The notes under the pieces are model-generated. The model was not told the origin of the DNA. It made no database searches and was given only the letters and a program-made list of their open reading frames with translations. From positions 4,856,727 through 4,920,726 of the forward strand of contig CP065590.1 in assembly GCA_016025055.1 (NCBI GenBank): 64,000 bases of DNA. Reading direction: 5' to 3'. Shown here piece after piece: positions 8,366-17,857 of the stretch. Position 1 is the first letter of the stretch. Every line of letters begins with the position of its first letter. Source of the stretch: Chryseobacterium indologenes. Its GTDB lineage: Bacteria; Bacteroidota; Bacteroidia; Flavobacteriales; Weeksellaceae. Made by a program: the position numbers and the translations under genes.

Positions 8366-10251
8366 ATGGGAGCAATAAATCTTAACAGAGTCTTTTCAGA
8401 AGGCTTTTTCAGAATACCGGACTACCAGAGAGGCTACTCCTGGAATGATAAACAGTTGAGTGAATTATGGGATGATATAGACGAAATTCAGGAAGAAAGG
8501 GGCGAACTTAAAAAACATTACACAGGAACCATCTTCCTCGAAAAAACAAAAGCCAATGATGCTGAAAAATGGATCAGCGATGATATCTTCTATGTGGTGG
8601 ACGGGCAACAAAGACTGACAACCTTGAGTATCCTTCTTTTTGTACTGATAGAATCTTCAGACAAAGGATATGCTGATAAAAGAAAGGAATTTTGGGTAGA
8701 ACAATTTCTGTATCAGGAGAACCAGTCGGGGAATAGTAAAGTGTATAAATTTGGTTATCAGGAATCTGATAAAAACTACAAATTCTTATATCAGAATATC
8801 TTTGAGGACAAGAATGAGCTATCAGACAGTTCGGTAATTAATCTGTATGCAAAAAACCTACTGGCTGCCAAAAATTTTTCCATGATAAAATTAAGAATCT
8901 TAGCTATGAAGAAAGAGATCTTATTTTCAGAAAAGTAACAGGTTCCTTATTGTTTGATATCAGAAAAATAGAAAAGGACCTGGATGTCCAGGCTGTTTTT
9001 GAAACCATGAATAACCGTGGAAAACCGTTGACCATTTTAGAAAGGTTAAAGAACAGACTCATCTATCTTAATGAAAAATTAACTCAACCCGATGAGGATA
9101 GAAATAAATTAAGAAAGGATATCAATACTGCCTGGGGAAAAATTTACGATGCTTTAGCTCAGGATTCAGAAAATTACCTGGACGAAGATGAGTTCTTATC
9201 AGGTCATTTATCTCTTTATCGGAGACCTAAGGATTCCGTTTTTTCCGAAAAGTCAGCTGAAGAAAAAGTTTTTCAGATGTTTTGTAATAAATCTGAAAAG
9301 TATGAACTAGATGAATCTGAAACTAAGGAAACAAAGGTTTCTCATAAAAAAATAAGTGATTATATTTTTAAGTTGTCTGACCTCGCTCCCATCTGGTATG
9401 AGATTCACAACTCTAAAGATCCTGTTATTCATAAAATATTGATTCTGAACAGAAGTAAAGAAATTAAAATCCTTCTGGCCACACTTCTTTATAAAGTTAA
9501 AGATCAAGTAGAGCTTTCTGATATTTTAAGTGATCTTGAAAAGCTGTTATTTAAAAATCGTATTCCCGGAATCTGGATCATGGATGAAAGAAATACGGCA
9601 AGCTGGGCAAGAAAGTTGTACAATGAAAACATCAGTTTTAATACCGTATTATCTGAGGTTCGGGCTGAGATGCAAAACTACCTTAACAGCGAAGTTGTCA
9701 ATCAGAACATCGTGAATTCATTTAAATCCTTATACACCTATGTCAAGGGAGCCAAAGGTTTTCACCGTTGGGGTTATCTGAAATATTTCCTTTTTGAATA
9801 TGAACATGAATTAAAAGTGAAATTTAAAGAGTCCAATGATAAGGTATTATTGTCTGATTATCATGAAACAACGATTGAACACGTCATTCCACAACATTAT
9901 TCTGATTACTGGCTGGAACCGGTTCAAGAAGTAAGTGACAGATTTGAAACCGAAGATGAAAAATATTTTGCGAAGAAAATCTTCCTTAATTCCCTTGGAA
10001 ATCTTACGATTCTGAAAAACGGTAAAAACGCTTCATTGGGGAATAGTTCATGGGACATTAAAAAGAATCGATTCAGTACGGGCTCATACAATGAAATTGA
10101 TATCAGTAGAAACATCAACTGGACAGAAAATGAAACCTACGCCCGTGGAATGGAATTACTCGCCTTTCTTGAGAAAAAAACTCCAGGATTGTCTTTATCA
10201 GACAGCGAAAAGCATGAAATACTGGTCTATGAAAAAAAGAGATTACTGTAA
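8366..10251 (+). CDS. DUF262/DUF1524 (GmrSD-like) protein (frame broken by a 1-nt indel)
   Basis: The N-terminal half has FRIPDYQRGYSWN and VVDGQQRLTT, the hallmark of DUF262, the ParB-like NTPase half of GmrS. The C-terminal half has TIEHVIPQ...LNSLGNLTIL, the His-Asn core of the DUF1524 HNH nuclease (GmrD). GmrSD is a type IV enzyme that cuts DNA with glucosylated hydroxymethylcytosine, so this is probably a modification-dependent anti-phage nuclease. The frame breaks at a run of five T (8875-8879); one more T gives 629 codons and reads LAAKNFFHDKIKNLSYEERD across the joint. The start is the ATG before GAINLNRVFSEG. It stands alone between unrelated genes. Confidence 0.8.
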
Positions 10252-10262
10252 TCTAAAAAAAC

Positions 10263-10304
10263 AAAAGCATCTTTTAGGAACTTCCGAAAGGTGCTTTTTC
10301 TTTG
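10263..10304 (+). terminator. probable intrinsic terminator
   Basis: AAAGCATCTTT pairs with AAAGGTGCTTT (one G-U or mismatch) and is followed by TTTCTTT. Confidence 0.55.
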
Positions 10305-10337
10305 CTTCCTATTCTTCTACAAGCCAAATAGTGAACA

Positions 10338-10745
10338 TTATTTCTTTGAACTTTTCCTTTGAGAGGCTGATCCAATAAGTTTTCTTACGTAGTTATCCAA
10401 TTCTTTTGATTCATAGAAACTTAAACAGTCGCAAAATATTATATTCTTATTACCAGATTCGAAATGTAGATTATTATCCCGAGAATAGTATTTTGATGTC
10501 TGGCTTGTAGTAAAATTATTAATTTTAGTAGTCAGTTCTTCATTTTCAAAAAAGTTACCATCTATTGCTATTTGAGTTGCAGAAGCATCTTTAAATTTAT
10601 TATAAAATGCAGAATCAATAGCAGAATAATTACCTACTAAGCAGTAATTAAAGGCTAATTTTTTCAAGTTAGTAACTTTATTTTGACTAAATACTCCGAT
10701 TGGAAGTATGAGTACCAATAATAGAAATTTTATTTTAATTCCCAT
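10338..10745 (-). CDS. putative periplasmic immunity protein for the Tae4-like amidase
   Basis: The 135-residue product begins with a signal peptide (MGIKIKFLLLVLILPIGVFS, cleaved before QNK), so it should act in the periplasm, where a peptidoglycan amidase would strike. A Cys pair (FCDC) lies in the C-terminal half and the tail is basic (SQRKSSKK). Its start overlaps the repaired 3' end of the amidase gene by 16 bp, the usual arrangement of an effector followed by its immunity gene. It does not show an obvious Tai4 motif, so the role is inferred from position and export. Confidence 0.55.
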   Translation of the reverse strand: MGIKIKFLLLVLILPIGVFSQNKVTNLKKLAFNYCLVGNYSAIDSAFYNKFKDASATQIAIDGNFFENEELTTKINNFTTSQTSKYYSRDNNLHFESGNKNIIFCDCLSFYESKELDNYVRKLIGSASQRKSSKK

Positions 10746-11493
10746 ATTCTTATTCTATTTGTTTGTATAAAATCTAGCTCACCCTTTCTGTTTATGGTTG
10801 GATAAAACATATGAAAATAATACTTTGAACTTGTAGAATCATCGTGTTCTGCACCACCAGGGTATATCAAATGTTGTTTATCCCATAACGTAAAATGACC
10901 TGAAGCATTGGTCCAGCCGGATACATCAAAAGTTATTATTCCTTTAGTATTATAAATTACAGACCACTCAGCTTGTGAAATCTTTTTTTATTATTCCACA
11001 TTTGTGTCCATTCTGATTGCGTAAGATTATTTTTCTTTCTCAAATTAACTGGCATTTCAAGCCTATCCAATTTTATATCAATTTCTGGTGTTCCTAAATG
11101 TTCAGCCAAATATGGAGCTAACTCGCGTACTCTATACCAATAGTTCAATTTATCATCTCCTATATGGACTCCACCTTCCCCTCCTTTCGATCTATATTTT
11201 GAATTATTGTACGGCAACTTAAATCCACTATAATTCAACCCCTTACTCATTCTAAATGCACAAGTGTTTTCCCAGCTATTTCTTGTTTTTGGATCATTAT
11301 AATAATTTATTAATTTATTACCTATGTCATTATATAATTTAACCACATTAATAGATGTATCTGGATAATTTTTAATCATATCTCTCCAGCTTGGTCTTAA
11401 AATCTGAACAGGTCTGGTCTGTTTATTTCCACTTGTAGCTATAAACCCCCTTCGTTGTTCAAGAAATATAGGCATAAAATTATTAATTCTCAT
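10730..11493 (-). CDS. Tae4-family peptidoglycan amidase effector (frame broken by a 1-nt indel)
   Basis: Residues NTCAFRMSKGLNYSG match the catalytic-Cys segment of Tae4 (T6SS amidase effector 4). Downstream, SGHFTLWDKQHL in a second frame supplies the catalytic His (GHxxLWD). The two halves are joined by adding one A to the seven-A run (plus-strand T run 10983-10989), giving 255 codons and reading WNNKKKISQAEWSV across the joint. Tae4 enzymes cleave the D-Glu to mDAP bond in Gram-negative peptidoglycan. The protein has no signal peptide, consistent with delivery by a type VI system. No T6SS structural gene is present in this window. A cognate exported protein follows. Confidence 0.75.
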
Positions 11494-11620
11494 ACTGATG
11501 TGTTTTTTTATATTATATCACTAAAGTTAGATAAAAATAAAATATCTCCGGTGTATGCTATAAAATATTTTAAAATTAAACACCAAATAGTATAATATGG
11601 CTCAACTTAAATAAAAAAAC

Positions 11621-11646
11621 CGGCCGCTGAGATTCCTCAGCGGCCG
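11621..11646 (-). terminator. terminator of the T9SS cargo gene
   Basis: The 10-bp stem CGGCCGCTGA / TCAGCGGCCG has a 6-nt loop. On the minus strand it is followed by a run of T. Confidence 0.85.
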
Positions 11647-11674
11647 CTTCTTGAAAATAGATATAATGAGTGTA

Positions 11675-12835
11675 TTAATCCCGGATGATCATTTTTTTGG
11701 AGTCTGTTTGTTTTCCGTTGACGGTCATTTTGTAGATATAGTTTCCGGAAGGAAGGTCATTTTTTGAAATACGTACCGATCCGTTTCCTTTTTCATAGAG
11801 GGAAATCGTTTTGACCAGCTGGCCAGACATGCTGTACACCTCCACAGAGGCTGCACGGGCATTTTCCGGCAGGTAATAACGGATGACCGTTTCATTTTTA
11901 GCAGGATTGGGAGTATTCTGAAACAATACCGGAATATCTGAAGTAGAGGTACTATTTCTGTTTAACAACAATTGCTTTAAGTCTTCTACAGTTTCTTCAA
12001 GGCTTTTAACACGGTCTTTCAGTTCTTCTATGGTTTCTTCACTATGAGCTGTTCTGCTTAACGGGGTACTGGAAACCATTACGTTTCCGTCATTATCTAC
12101 CACCAAACCGCGTCCGCTTCCTGTGGGTAACCCCTGGTGCCTTACCGTACCTACGGTATGAAAATTCGCGGTAGGAGTTATCGTACGGATTCCTACACTC
12201 TGATCTTTGATCAGCATGGTGGACGTTGCAGACATCCCCAACATAATAGATTGCGGAATAGCATTGGTTAATTTCGCGCTGCCGGTTCCTGCTCCGATCA
12301 CGAATGAACGGTTTCCTGTGGCAATCAGATCAATTCCAAAACCTCCGGAATACACATCAGCCAGGTCAATTCCTACTCCGAGCGCAAATTGATTGTGATT
12401 TCTAATGGTATTCTTCCATCCCAATGCCACAGATTTTCCTGCGCCATTTACTACCGTATTCGCCTGCCCCGCGATAATGTTGGCCCCTCCGCCATTGCTC
12501 AGATCATTTTCCCATCCGCTGACCAATGAGCTGTTGGCCTGTGCACCAAGAATATTGGATATTCCAATGACAATGCTTCCTTTTGTTTTGGCCACATTAG
12601 AATTATTGGTGGTTTCAACAATAAAGGAACCTGCTTCGTTGAGAATGGCCTGTCCCGGATTGGAGGATGCTCCGTTTACCCTTAGATAAAGGGGGCGCGG
12701 ATCCACCGTTCCTACATAATTGACCGGGGCTATGCCCGAGTTTCCGTTAATATTCCATTGCTGGGCTCCCAGAGCCCCGGAAAGGGAAAGTATCACTACG
12801 ATACCTGCCCTCATAAGGTAAAATTGAGTTTTCAT
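11675..12835 (-). CDS. T9SS type A sorting-domain-containing exported protein
   Basis: This 386-residue protein has an N-terminal signal peptide (VVILSLSGALGAQQ). The middle is a low-complexity Gly/Asn-rich beta region, followed by a short coiled coil (TIEELKDRVKSLEETVEDLK). The C-terminal domain (VLFQNTPNPAKNETVIRYYLPE... SGNYIYKMTVNGKQTDSKKMIIRD) is the type A signal recognised by the type IX secretion system. The product should be exported to the outer surface and have this domain removed. Its ligand or activity cannot be told. It is monocistronic with a strong terminator downstream. Confidence 0.85.
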   Translation of the reverse strand: MKTQFYLMRAGIVVILSLSGALGAQQWNINGNSGIAPVNYVGTVDPRPLYLRVNGASSNPGQAILNEAGSFIVETTNNSNVAKTKGSIVIGISNILGAQANSSLVSGWENDLSNGGGANIIAGQANTVVNGAGKSVALGWKNTIRNHNQFALGVGIDLADVYSGGFGIDLIATGNRSFVIGAGTGSAKLTNAIPQSIMLGMSATSTMLIKDQSVGIRTITPTANFHTVGTVRHQGLPTGSGRGLVVDNDGNVMVSSTPLSRTAHSEETIEELKDRVKSLEETVEDLKQLLLNRNSTSTSDIPVLFQNTPNPAKNETVIRYYLPENARAASVEVYSMSGQLVKTISLYEKGNGSVRISKNDLPSGNYIYKMTVNGKQTDSKKMIIRD

Positions 12836-13048
12836 ACTATTTTGGATGTAAATTGGTTACGTTGTTTTTATTTTTCACTAATATAGGAAATAACACAACA
12901 CAAAACCTATTTATATTATTGATTTTTAAATACTTTCAATGAATTAAATTAAAATTATACGCCATTCATAATACTTTAACACTTAGTATGGAGTGTCCTC
13001 AGATAAATTTTTGTTCTTTTGCAAAAGTTTTAATTTATTAAGTAAGCC

Positions 13049-14182
13049 ATGTCGAAGTTTGATGAAATCCGGTATTTCTATGATCATGAAGTGAATGAAA
13101 AGCTGGGAAGTGTAGCCCGCGATCCCATGATGAAGGCACTGATGAATTTCACCTTTCCGGATACGGATGAACAGATCTGGCTGGAACAGTTTAAAAACAT
13201 CCATTCGATCAGTGATTTCCAACATCAGGTCATTGCCCATACCGTCCGTCAGATTCTTGCTAAAAGTTCTGATGGTTTGACGACTTCCGGTTTTGAAAAA
13301 TTAGATAAAAATACTCCGTACTTATTCATTTCGAATCACAGGGATATTGTTCTGGATACTTCATTGCTTAATCTGGTGTTGCTGGAAAAAGGTCTTATCA
13401 TGACCGCCTCTGCCATCGGTGATAACCTGGTCCGCAAAAGCTTCCTGAATATACTGGCAAAACTGAACCGTAACTTTTTAGTACAAAGAGGCCTTCCGAT
13501 CCGCGAGCAGCTTACCAGTTCGCAGACCATGTCCGAATATATCGAGCAGCAACTGCATCACGAAAAGAGTTCTGTATGGATTGCCCAGCGTGAAGGTCGT
13601 GCTAAAGACGGTAACGATTCAACGCAACAGGGTGTCTTAAAAATGCTCGCTATGGCCGCCGGAGATCAGACGATTACTGATTATTTTAAAACGTTAAGGA
13701 TCGTTCCTGTTTCCATCTCTTATGAATATGACCCGACAGATTCTTTAAAAATGCCACAGCTTCTCGCTCAACACCGGGAAGAGCAATATGTAAAAGGTAA
13801 AAATGAAGATTTCACCACCATGCTGAGCGGAATTTTGGGACAAAAGAAAAGAATACACCTGCATGCCGGTCATGTTCTCGATACCGAGTTAGATGAAATT
13901 GCCGCTACAATTGATAATAAAAACAAACAGCTGCAGGCAATAGCGCAGGTGATTGACCGTTCGATCATTGAGAATTACAAACTCTGGCCTACCAAATATA
14001 TTGCATACGATCTGCTTCACCATACCGATACCTACGCTTCAGAATATACAGAACAGGAAAAGCAATTGTTTATCCGAAGATTGGAAATGCGTATTGACCC
14101 TTCTGATCCTGTTTCTAAGGAATTTTTCCTGACGATGTATGCCAATCCTCTGATCAATAAAATAAAAGCTCAGAATATCTGA
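13049..14182 (+). CDS. 1-acyl-glycerol-3-phosphate / glycerol-3-phosphate acyltransferase-like protein
   Basis: The 377-residue protein has ISNHRDIVLDTS, the N/H-x4-D acyltransferase motif I of the PlsC/PlsB superfamily. Further on come NFLVQRGLPIREQ and VWIAQREGRAKDG, matching motifs II and III (the latter resembling EGTRS). It would transfer an acyl chain to a glycerophosphate-like acceptor at the cytoplasmic membrane, feeding phospholipid synthesis. There is no membrane helix, so it is probably peripheral. The gene stands alone. The exact substrate is not determined. Confidence 0.75.
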   Translation: MSKFDEIRYFYDHEVNEKLGSVARDPMMKALMNFTFPDTDEQIWLEQFKNIHSISDFQHQVIAHTVRQILAKSSDGLTTSGFEKLDKNTPYLFISNHRDIVLDTSLLNLVLLEKGLIMTASAIGDNLVRKSFLNILAKLNRNFLVQRGLPIREQLTSSQTMSEYIEQQLHHEKSSVWIAQREGRAKDGNDSTQQGVLKMLAMAAGDQTITDYFKTLRIVPVSISYEYDPTDSLKMPQLLAQHREEQYVKGKNEDFTTMLSGILGQKKRIHLHAGHVLDTELDEIAATIDNKNKQLQAIAQVIDRSIIENYKLWPTKYIAYDLLHHTDTYASEYTEQEKQLFIRRLEMRIDPSDPVSKEFFLTMYANPLINKIKAQNI

Positions 14183-14575
14183 TTTTCTGATCGAAAACTT
14201 TACAATAAAATATCCTTTAAAGCTATCAATACACGAATAAAAAATATTCGTGTATTCGTGGCAAAATAAATTCTACCTTCATAACAAGCGTAGTCTCAAG
14301 AAGGAATCTATGATTTTTAAACGTAAGTATTCAAAACTTTTGTGACTTTTTTGGGGAAAATTTTCATCCAAGATCCCACAGATTCACACAGGTTTTAATG
14401 CATGCATAAAAAAATTCGTGTATGGATGCCGAAAAATGAATCATTTCCCTTTATTACGAAAAGAGTACACCTTTTACGGGTTTCCGTAATTTTTCTCTGT
14501 CAGTTGTTTGTAGTTTCGGACATTATAAAACATAGTGTTTTGACCAACTTTCATTCTAAAAACAACTGACCTATT
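14183..14575. other. intergenic, non-coding, AT-rich with a palindromic segment
   Basis: No supported gene. An inverted repeat CACGAATA / TATTCGTG lies at about 14232-14253. Scattered fragments resembling GATCCCACAGATTCACACAGG follow. It presumably holds the promoter of the downstream three-gene operon, but no clear consensus was found. Confidence 0.4.
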
Positions 14576-15604
14576 ATGAATAAAAAAATAACCCCTGCAG
14601 ATCTCTTTCTGGGAATTCTTGCATTACTTCTCATCAGCGTAAGCTTTTATCAGACATGGCTCGGGCTTCAGCAGATTTTTGGCCCTGCATCATTCGTCAT
14701 TGCTTTAGTTCTTTCATTACTCCTTCTGTTTCTTTGCTGGATGCTTAGAAATGCCAAGCTGGAAGGTAGACCTACCGGAAGTCTGGTAGGAATTTATATT
14801 TTCATTGCTTCTTTTTGCTTCATTGCCAATTTTAACGCTCTGTATACAAGGTTTATGAGAACAGATATTTATACCGATGAACTCAGAGACATCAATAAAA
14901 ATTTTACAACACTGGAAAATGATGTGGAATCCAAATTAAGCTATAAATACAACAAAGTAACCACCCAAAATATTGAGATTAAAAAGAAGCAGCTCATGGA
15001 ACAAATCAAAGACCCAGGCAACAAAGGAATCGGAACCCGTGCTCAGTCTTTGATCAGAGACATTGAGAAAATGACCGGTCAGAAAGTGGATTTGCTGACT
15101 CCGGTAGGTAATGATTATGAAGATTTATCAGAAAGAATGGGACGCCAGATCGATAATATGATCTCTGATTTGTCTCCCGAAGAAAGAGCGTTAAAAACCG
15201 ATATCAACAATGCATCTCTGAAATGGAATAAAAATATCCAGGATCTTCTTTTACTATCCAAGAAAGAAAAAGATGAAATGTCCCAGGGTCTGATTGATGA
15301 ATCATTAGCAGACTATAACAAGCTGGGGAGCAGAGCACAGACCGTTTTAGGAAATGAAAAACTTCATTTTGAGCCTGTAGTATCACAGACCCAACAGGTC
15401 GGGAAAATAGGTTTTGCTTTCGAACATGCCATCAAGAACTTCGGAATGTATCAATTTGTAGTGCTTGCAGGCTGCATCTTACTCGATTTTGTGATTGTCA
15501 TTATCATATTATTGGTCACCACTCCGGGAGGATACAACAGAAATAGCGGAGGCAGTGTATTCAGCAATAAAAGAAGCGGTAAAACTATAATTCCCAACAA
15601 CTAA
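14576..15604 (+). CDS. membrane protein of a three-gene GTPase system
   Basis: The 342-residue protein has three N-terminal transmembrane helices (about residues 10-30, 38-58 and 68-90). A helical soluble domain of about 200 residues follows, then a fourth helix near 290-312 (FVVLAGCILLDFVIVIIILLV) and a Ser/Gly/Arg-rich tail. No catalytic motif was recognised. It is followed after 3 bp by a P-loop GTPase gene and then by a coiled-coil tail-anchored gene. It probably provides the membrane platform or effector of the set (inference). I cannot assign it to a named family. Confidence 0.6.
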   Translation: MNKKITPADLFLGILALLLISVSFYQTWLGLQQIFGPASFVIALVLSLLLLFLCWMLRNAKLEGRPTGSLVGIYIFIASFCFIANFNALYTRFMRTDIYTDELRDINKNFTTLENDVESKLSYKYNKVTTQNIEIKKKQLMEQIKDPGNKGIGTRAQSLIRDIEKMTGQKVDLLTPVGNDYEDLSERMGRQIDNMISDLSPEERALKTDINNASLKWNKNIQDLLLLSKKEKDEMSQGLIDESLADYNKLGSRAQTVLGNEKLHFEPVVSQTQQVGKIGFAFEHAIKNFGMYQFVVLAGCILLDFVIVIIILLVTTPGGYNRNSGGSVFSNKRSGKTIIPNN

Positions 15605-15607
15605 ACC

Positions 15608-16540
15608 ATGGAAACTCAAGATCATTTAAAACCTCTGTCTTTTGACACCGAAACTGAAGAAGTATTAAAACCTCTTTCATTTGAATTTAAAAAAGATACT
15701 CCTGAGGATTTTGTCCCTATCGCAAAGACCATTTCCAACGATATAAAAAACAAAGAAAGCAATTTTGTTTTCTTCTTTGGAACAGCAGAATCAGGGAAAT
15801 CGGTGATTCTTTCTTCGATGCTGTATTACCTCAGATCTTATGCAGGTGTTTTAAGGCCTAAACTAGGAACCCCAAATTCAAAAGAAGCTAATGTACTCCT
15901 CTCCGATTTTTTTGAGAATATACGTCAGGGGATCCTCCCCAACAGAACAACAAGAGATCAGGTAACCCGTCTGGATCTGGTTTTTGAACCCAATAATAAG
16001 TCTAAAAAGGTGGTACCGATTGACCTGACTTTTTTGGAAACTTCCGGTGAAAATCATAATGATATCCGACGAGGAGGTAGCTATCACAGCAGTATAGAAT
16101 CGTTTCTGAATGCCAATATTCCGCTTACTTTTATCATCGTTACAAGTTATGAATCTGCTTATAAAGATGATTCTCTGATTAATGAATTCCTCGATGAACT
16201 GGAAAGAAAAGGGAAAAATCTAAAATCCGTCAATGCGATACTGGTTGTTTCAAAATGGGATAAATCGGGAAGAATGGATGTGGAAAGTGCTGAAGAACTC
16301 GACAACTTTATCTCAGAGCGACTTCCCATGACCTCACAGCGGATTGATACCTACGGATTGAGCAAAACCTACTATACCATCGGAAGCCTTCAGAATGCCA
16401 CCGGTCAGGAAAAAATTGACTTACTCAATCTCTCTACAGCAGAAGTCTTATCGAAATGGCTGTACAGAAGCATTATAGGATACGATCTGGACTATGAAGG
16501 AACATTTTGGGAACGTTTAAAATTTAGTTTTACAAGTTAA
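15608..16540 (+). CDS. P-loop GTPase (TRAFAC-type)
   Basis: Residues 50-62 (FFFGTAESGKSVI) are a Walker A. LTFLETSGENH corresponds to the G3 region, with ETSGE in place of DxxGE. ILVVSKWDKSG is a G4 motif of the (N/S)KxD class, giving guanine specificity. The set of motifs marks a TRAFAC-class GTPase rather than an ABC or AAA ATPase. It has no membrane helix, so it would act on the cytosolic face with its two membrane-anchored partners. Its stop overlaps the next start (TAATG). Related GTPases occur in bacterial conflict systems; a role here in defence or envelope sensing is inference. Confidence 0.7.
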   Translation: METQDHLKPLSFDTETEEVLKPLSFEFKKDTPEDFVPIAKTISNDIKNKESNFVFFFGTAESGKSVILSSMLYYLRSYAGVLRPKLGTPNSKEANVLLSDFFENIRQGILPNRTTRDQVTRLDLVFEPNNKSKKVVPIDLTFLETSGENHNDIRRGGSYHSSIESFLNANIPLTFIIVTSYESAYKDDSLINEFLDELERKGKNLKSVNAILVVSKWDKSGRMDVESAEELDNFISERLPMTSQRIDTYGLSKTYYTIGSLQNATGQEKIDLLNLSTAEVLSKWLYRSIIGYDLDYEGTFWERLKFSFTS

Positions 16541-17771
16541 TGAACACTACTTATTTTTTCTCTGCATTTGGCACTTTTGGAAACCCGCACGGTTTCAGAC
16601 AATCCTTTTTTTGGGTGGAAATAAAGCTATTGCGACAGAGATCCGGACTTATGATTTAAAAACAGATGCTATTAAGCTCTTTCCTCAAAGCAGTATTTAT
16701 TCAATACGAAAAGATATTGCCGGTGGATGTAATCTGATCTCTTATTCGGTCTACAAATTTGCAAAAGAACAGAATTCAGACAGAGGAGGAACATTTGTGG
16801 GTTCAAGTCTCCTTTTTATTGAGAAAACAGCTCCGGAAACTATTGTAATCAATACGCTGAATGATTTCCAACATCATCTTGAAAAAAACAATCTCGCAGA
16901 GGGTGTGATTACCGTCAATCATTCAGATAATTTTTTGATCAGAAAACCTAAAGATTTTGATAAAATAGGATTTCATATAAAAGAAACTGAGGACCTCAAT
17001 TTCAGCCATTCAACTCAAAATTACCTGGTAGTTTATTGTGAAACAGATGCTGTAAAACTACAGCCCTTTTTTAAGAAAGCTATAGAGCTGTTGAATGTAT
17101 ATGATACCATCTATTTCACTCAAAGCCATGAAATAGCAGAATTTGTAAAACAAAAAGGAATTTTTAAAATTGTTGATGCATCCGGTTTTTATAAAGAAAT
17201 TGAAAAGTTTCATGAAGAAAAACTTCAGGAAGTTCAAAACTCTGTTGCTGAGCTTGAAAGAGAAAAAGAGCGCTTAATCCATGAAAAAAAAGAAATTTTA
17301 ACAAGTCTTACAAGACAGATTGAGCATAATGAGAGGAAACATAAGGAAAATGAGCTTAAAATAAAAGAATCCAGAAACGGACTTGAGGTCATCAGCAAAG
17401 AATACGATCAATATTCTGTACAAATTGAAGACATGATAAAAACACTTAAGATTGACGGCAAAGTAGAAGCTGCCAAAAAAAAGCATCATGAACATAAAAA
17501 AGTTTTTACCAATGGTATTAATCAATATAATAATATAGATTCTTTATATTCAGTATCTTCCTCAGATTTAAAAACTGCAACGACAGGGGAAAGCAGACCT
17601 ATGGGAAGTCTTGTTGAATTTAACTCGGGACATCGCAGAAGTGAAGAGAAAGAATTCAGATTGGATGTTTTTAAGGTTGCAACACTCCTATTATCCTTGG
17701 TATTGATTGGGATTGTAATTTTCTGCTTTATATATCTGGATTTAGAAAAAAAATGGGACTTTGGTATATAA
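16540..17771 (+). CDS. GTPase-associated, coiled-coil, tail-anchored protein (frame broken by a 1-nt indel)
   Basis: The natural start is the ATG overlapping the stop of the GTPase gene, giving MNTTYFFSAFGTFGNPHGF. The frame breaks at a seven-T run (16606-16612). An eighth T yields 411 codons and reads RQSFFLGGNKAIATEIRTYD. The N-terminal domain (to about residue 220) includes DRGGTFVGSSLLFI, reminiscent of the N-terminal domain of GTPase-associated proteins (GAP1-type). Residues about 225-330 are a charged coiled coil. A single helix near the C terminus (VATLLLSLVLIGIVIFCFIYL) anchors it in the membrane. The GAP1 comparison is tentative and needs a profile search. Confidence 0.6.
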
Positions 17772-17857
17772 AAAGAAGCATAAGAAAGAACTATATTTAA
17801 GCATGAGATCTCTACAGTCTTATTTATATCCTTACAGGATGAAAGTAGTCCCCTGAA

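Noticed and set aside
14576..17771. T6SS structural genes for the Tae4-like effector
   Set aside because: The GTPase trio shows no TssB/C, Hcp, VgrG or TssF/G-like features.
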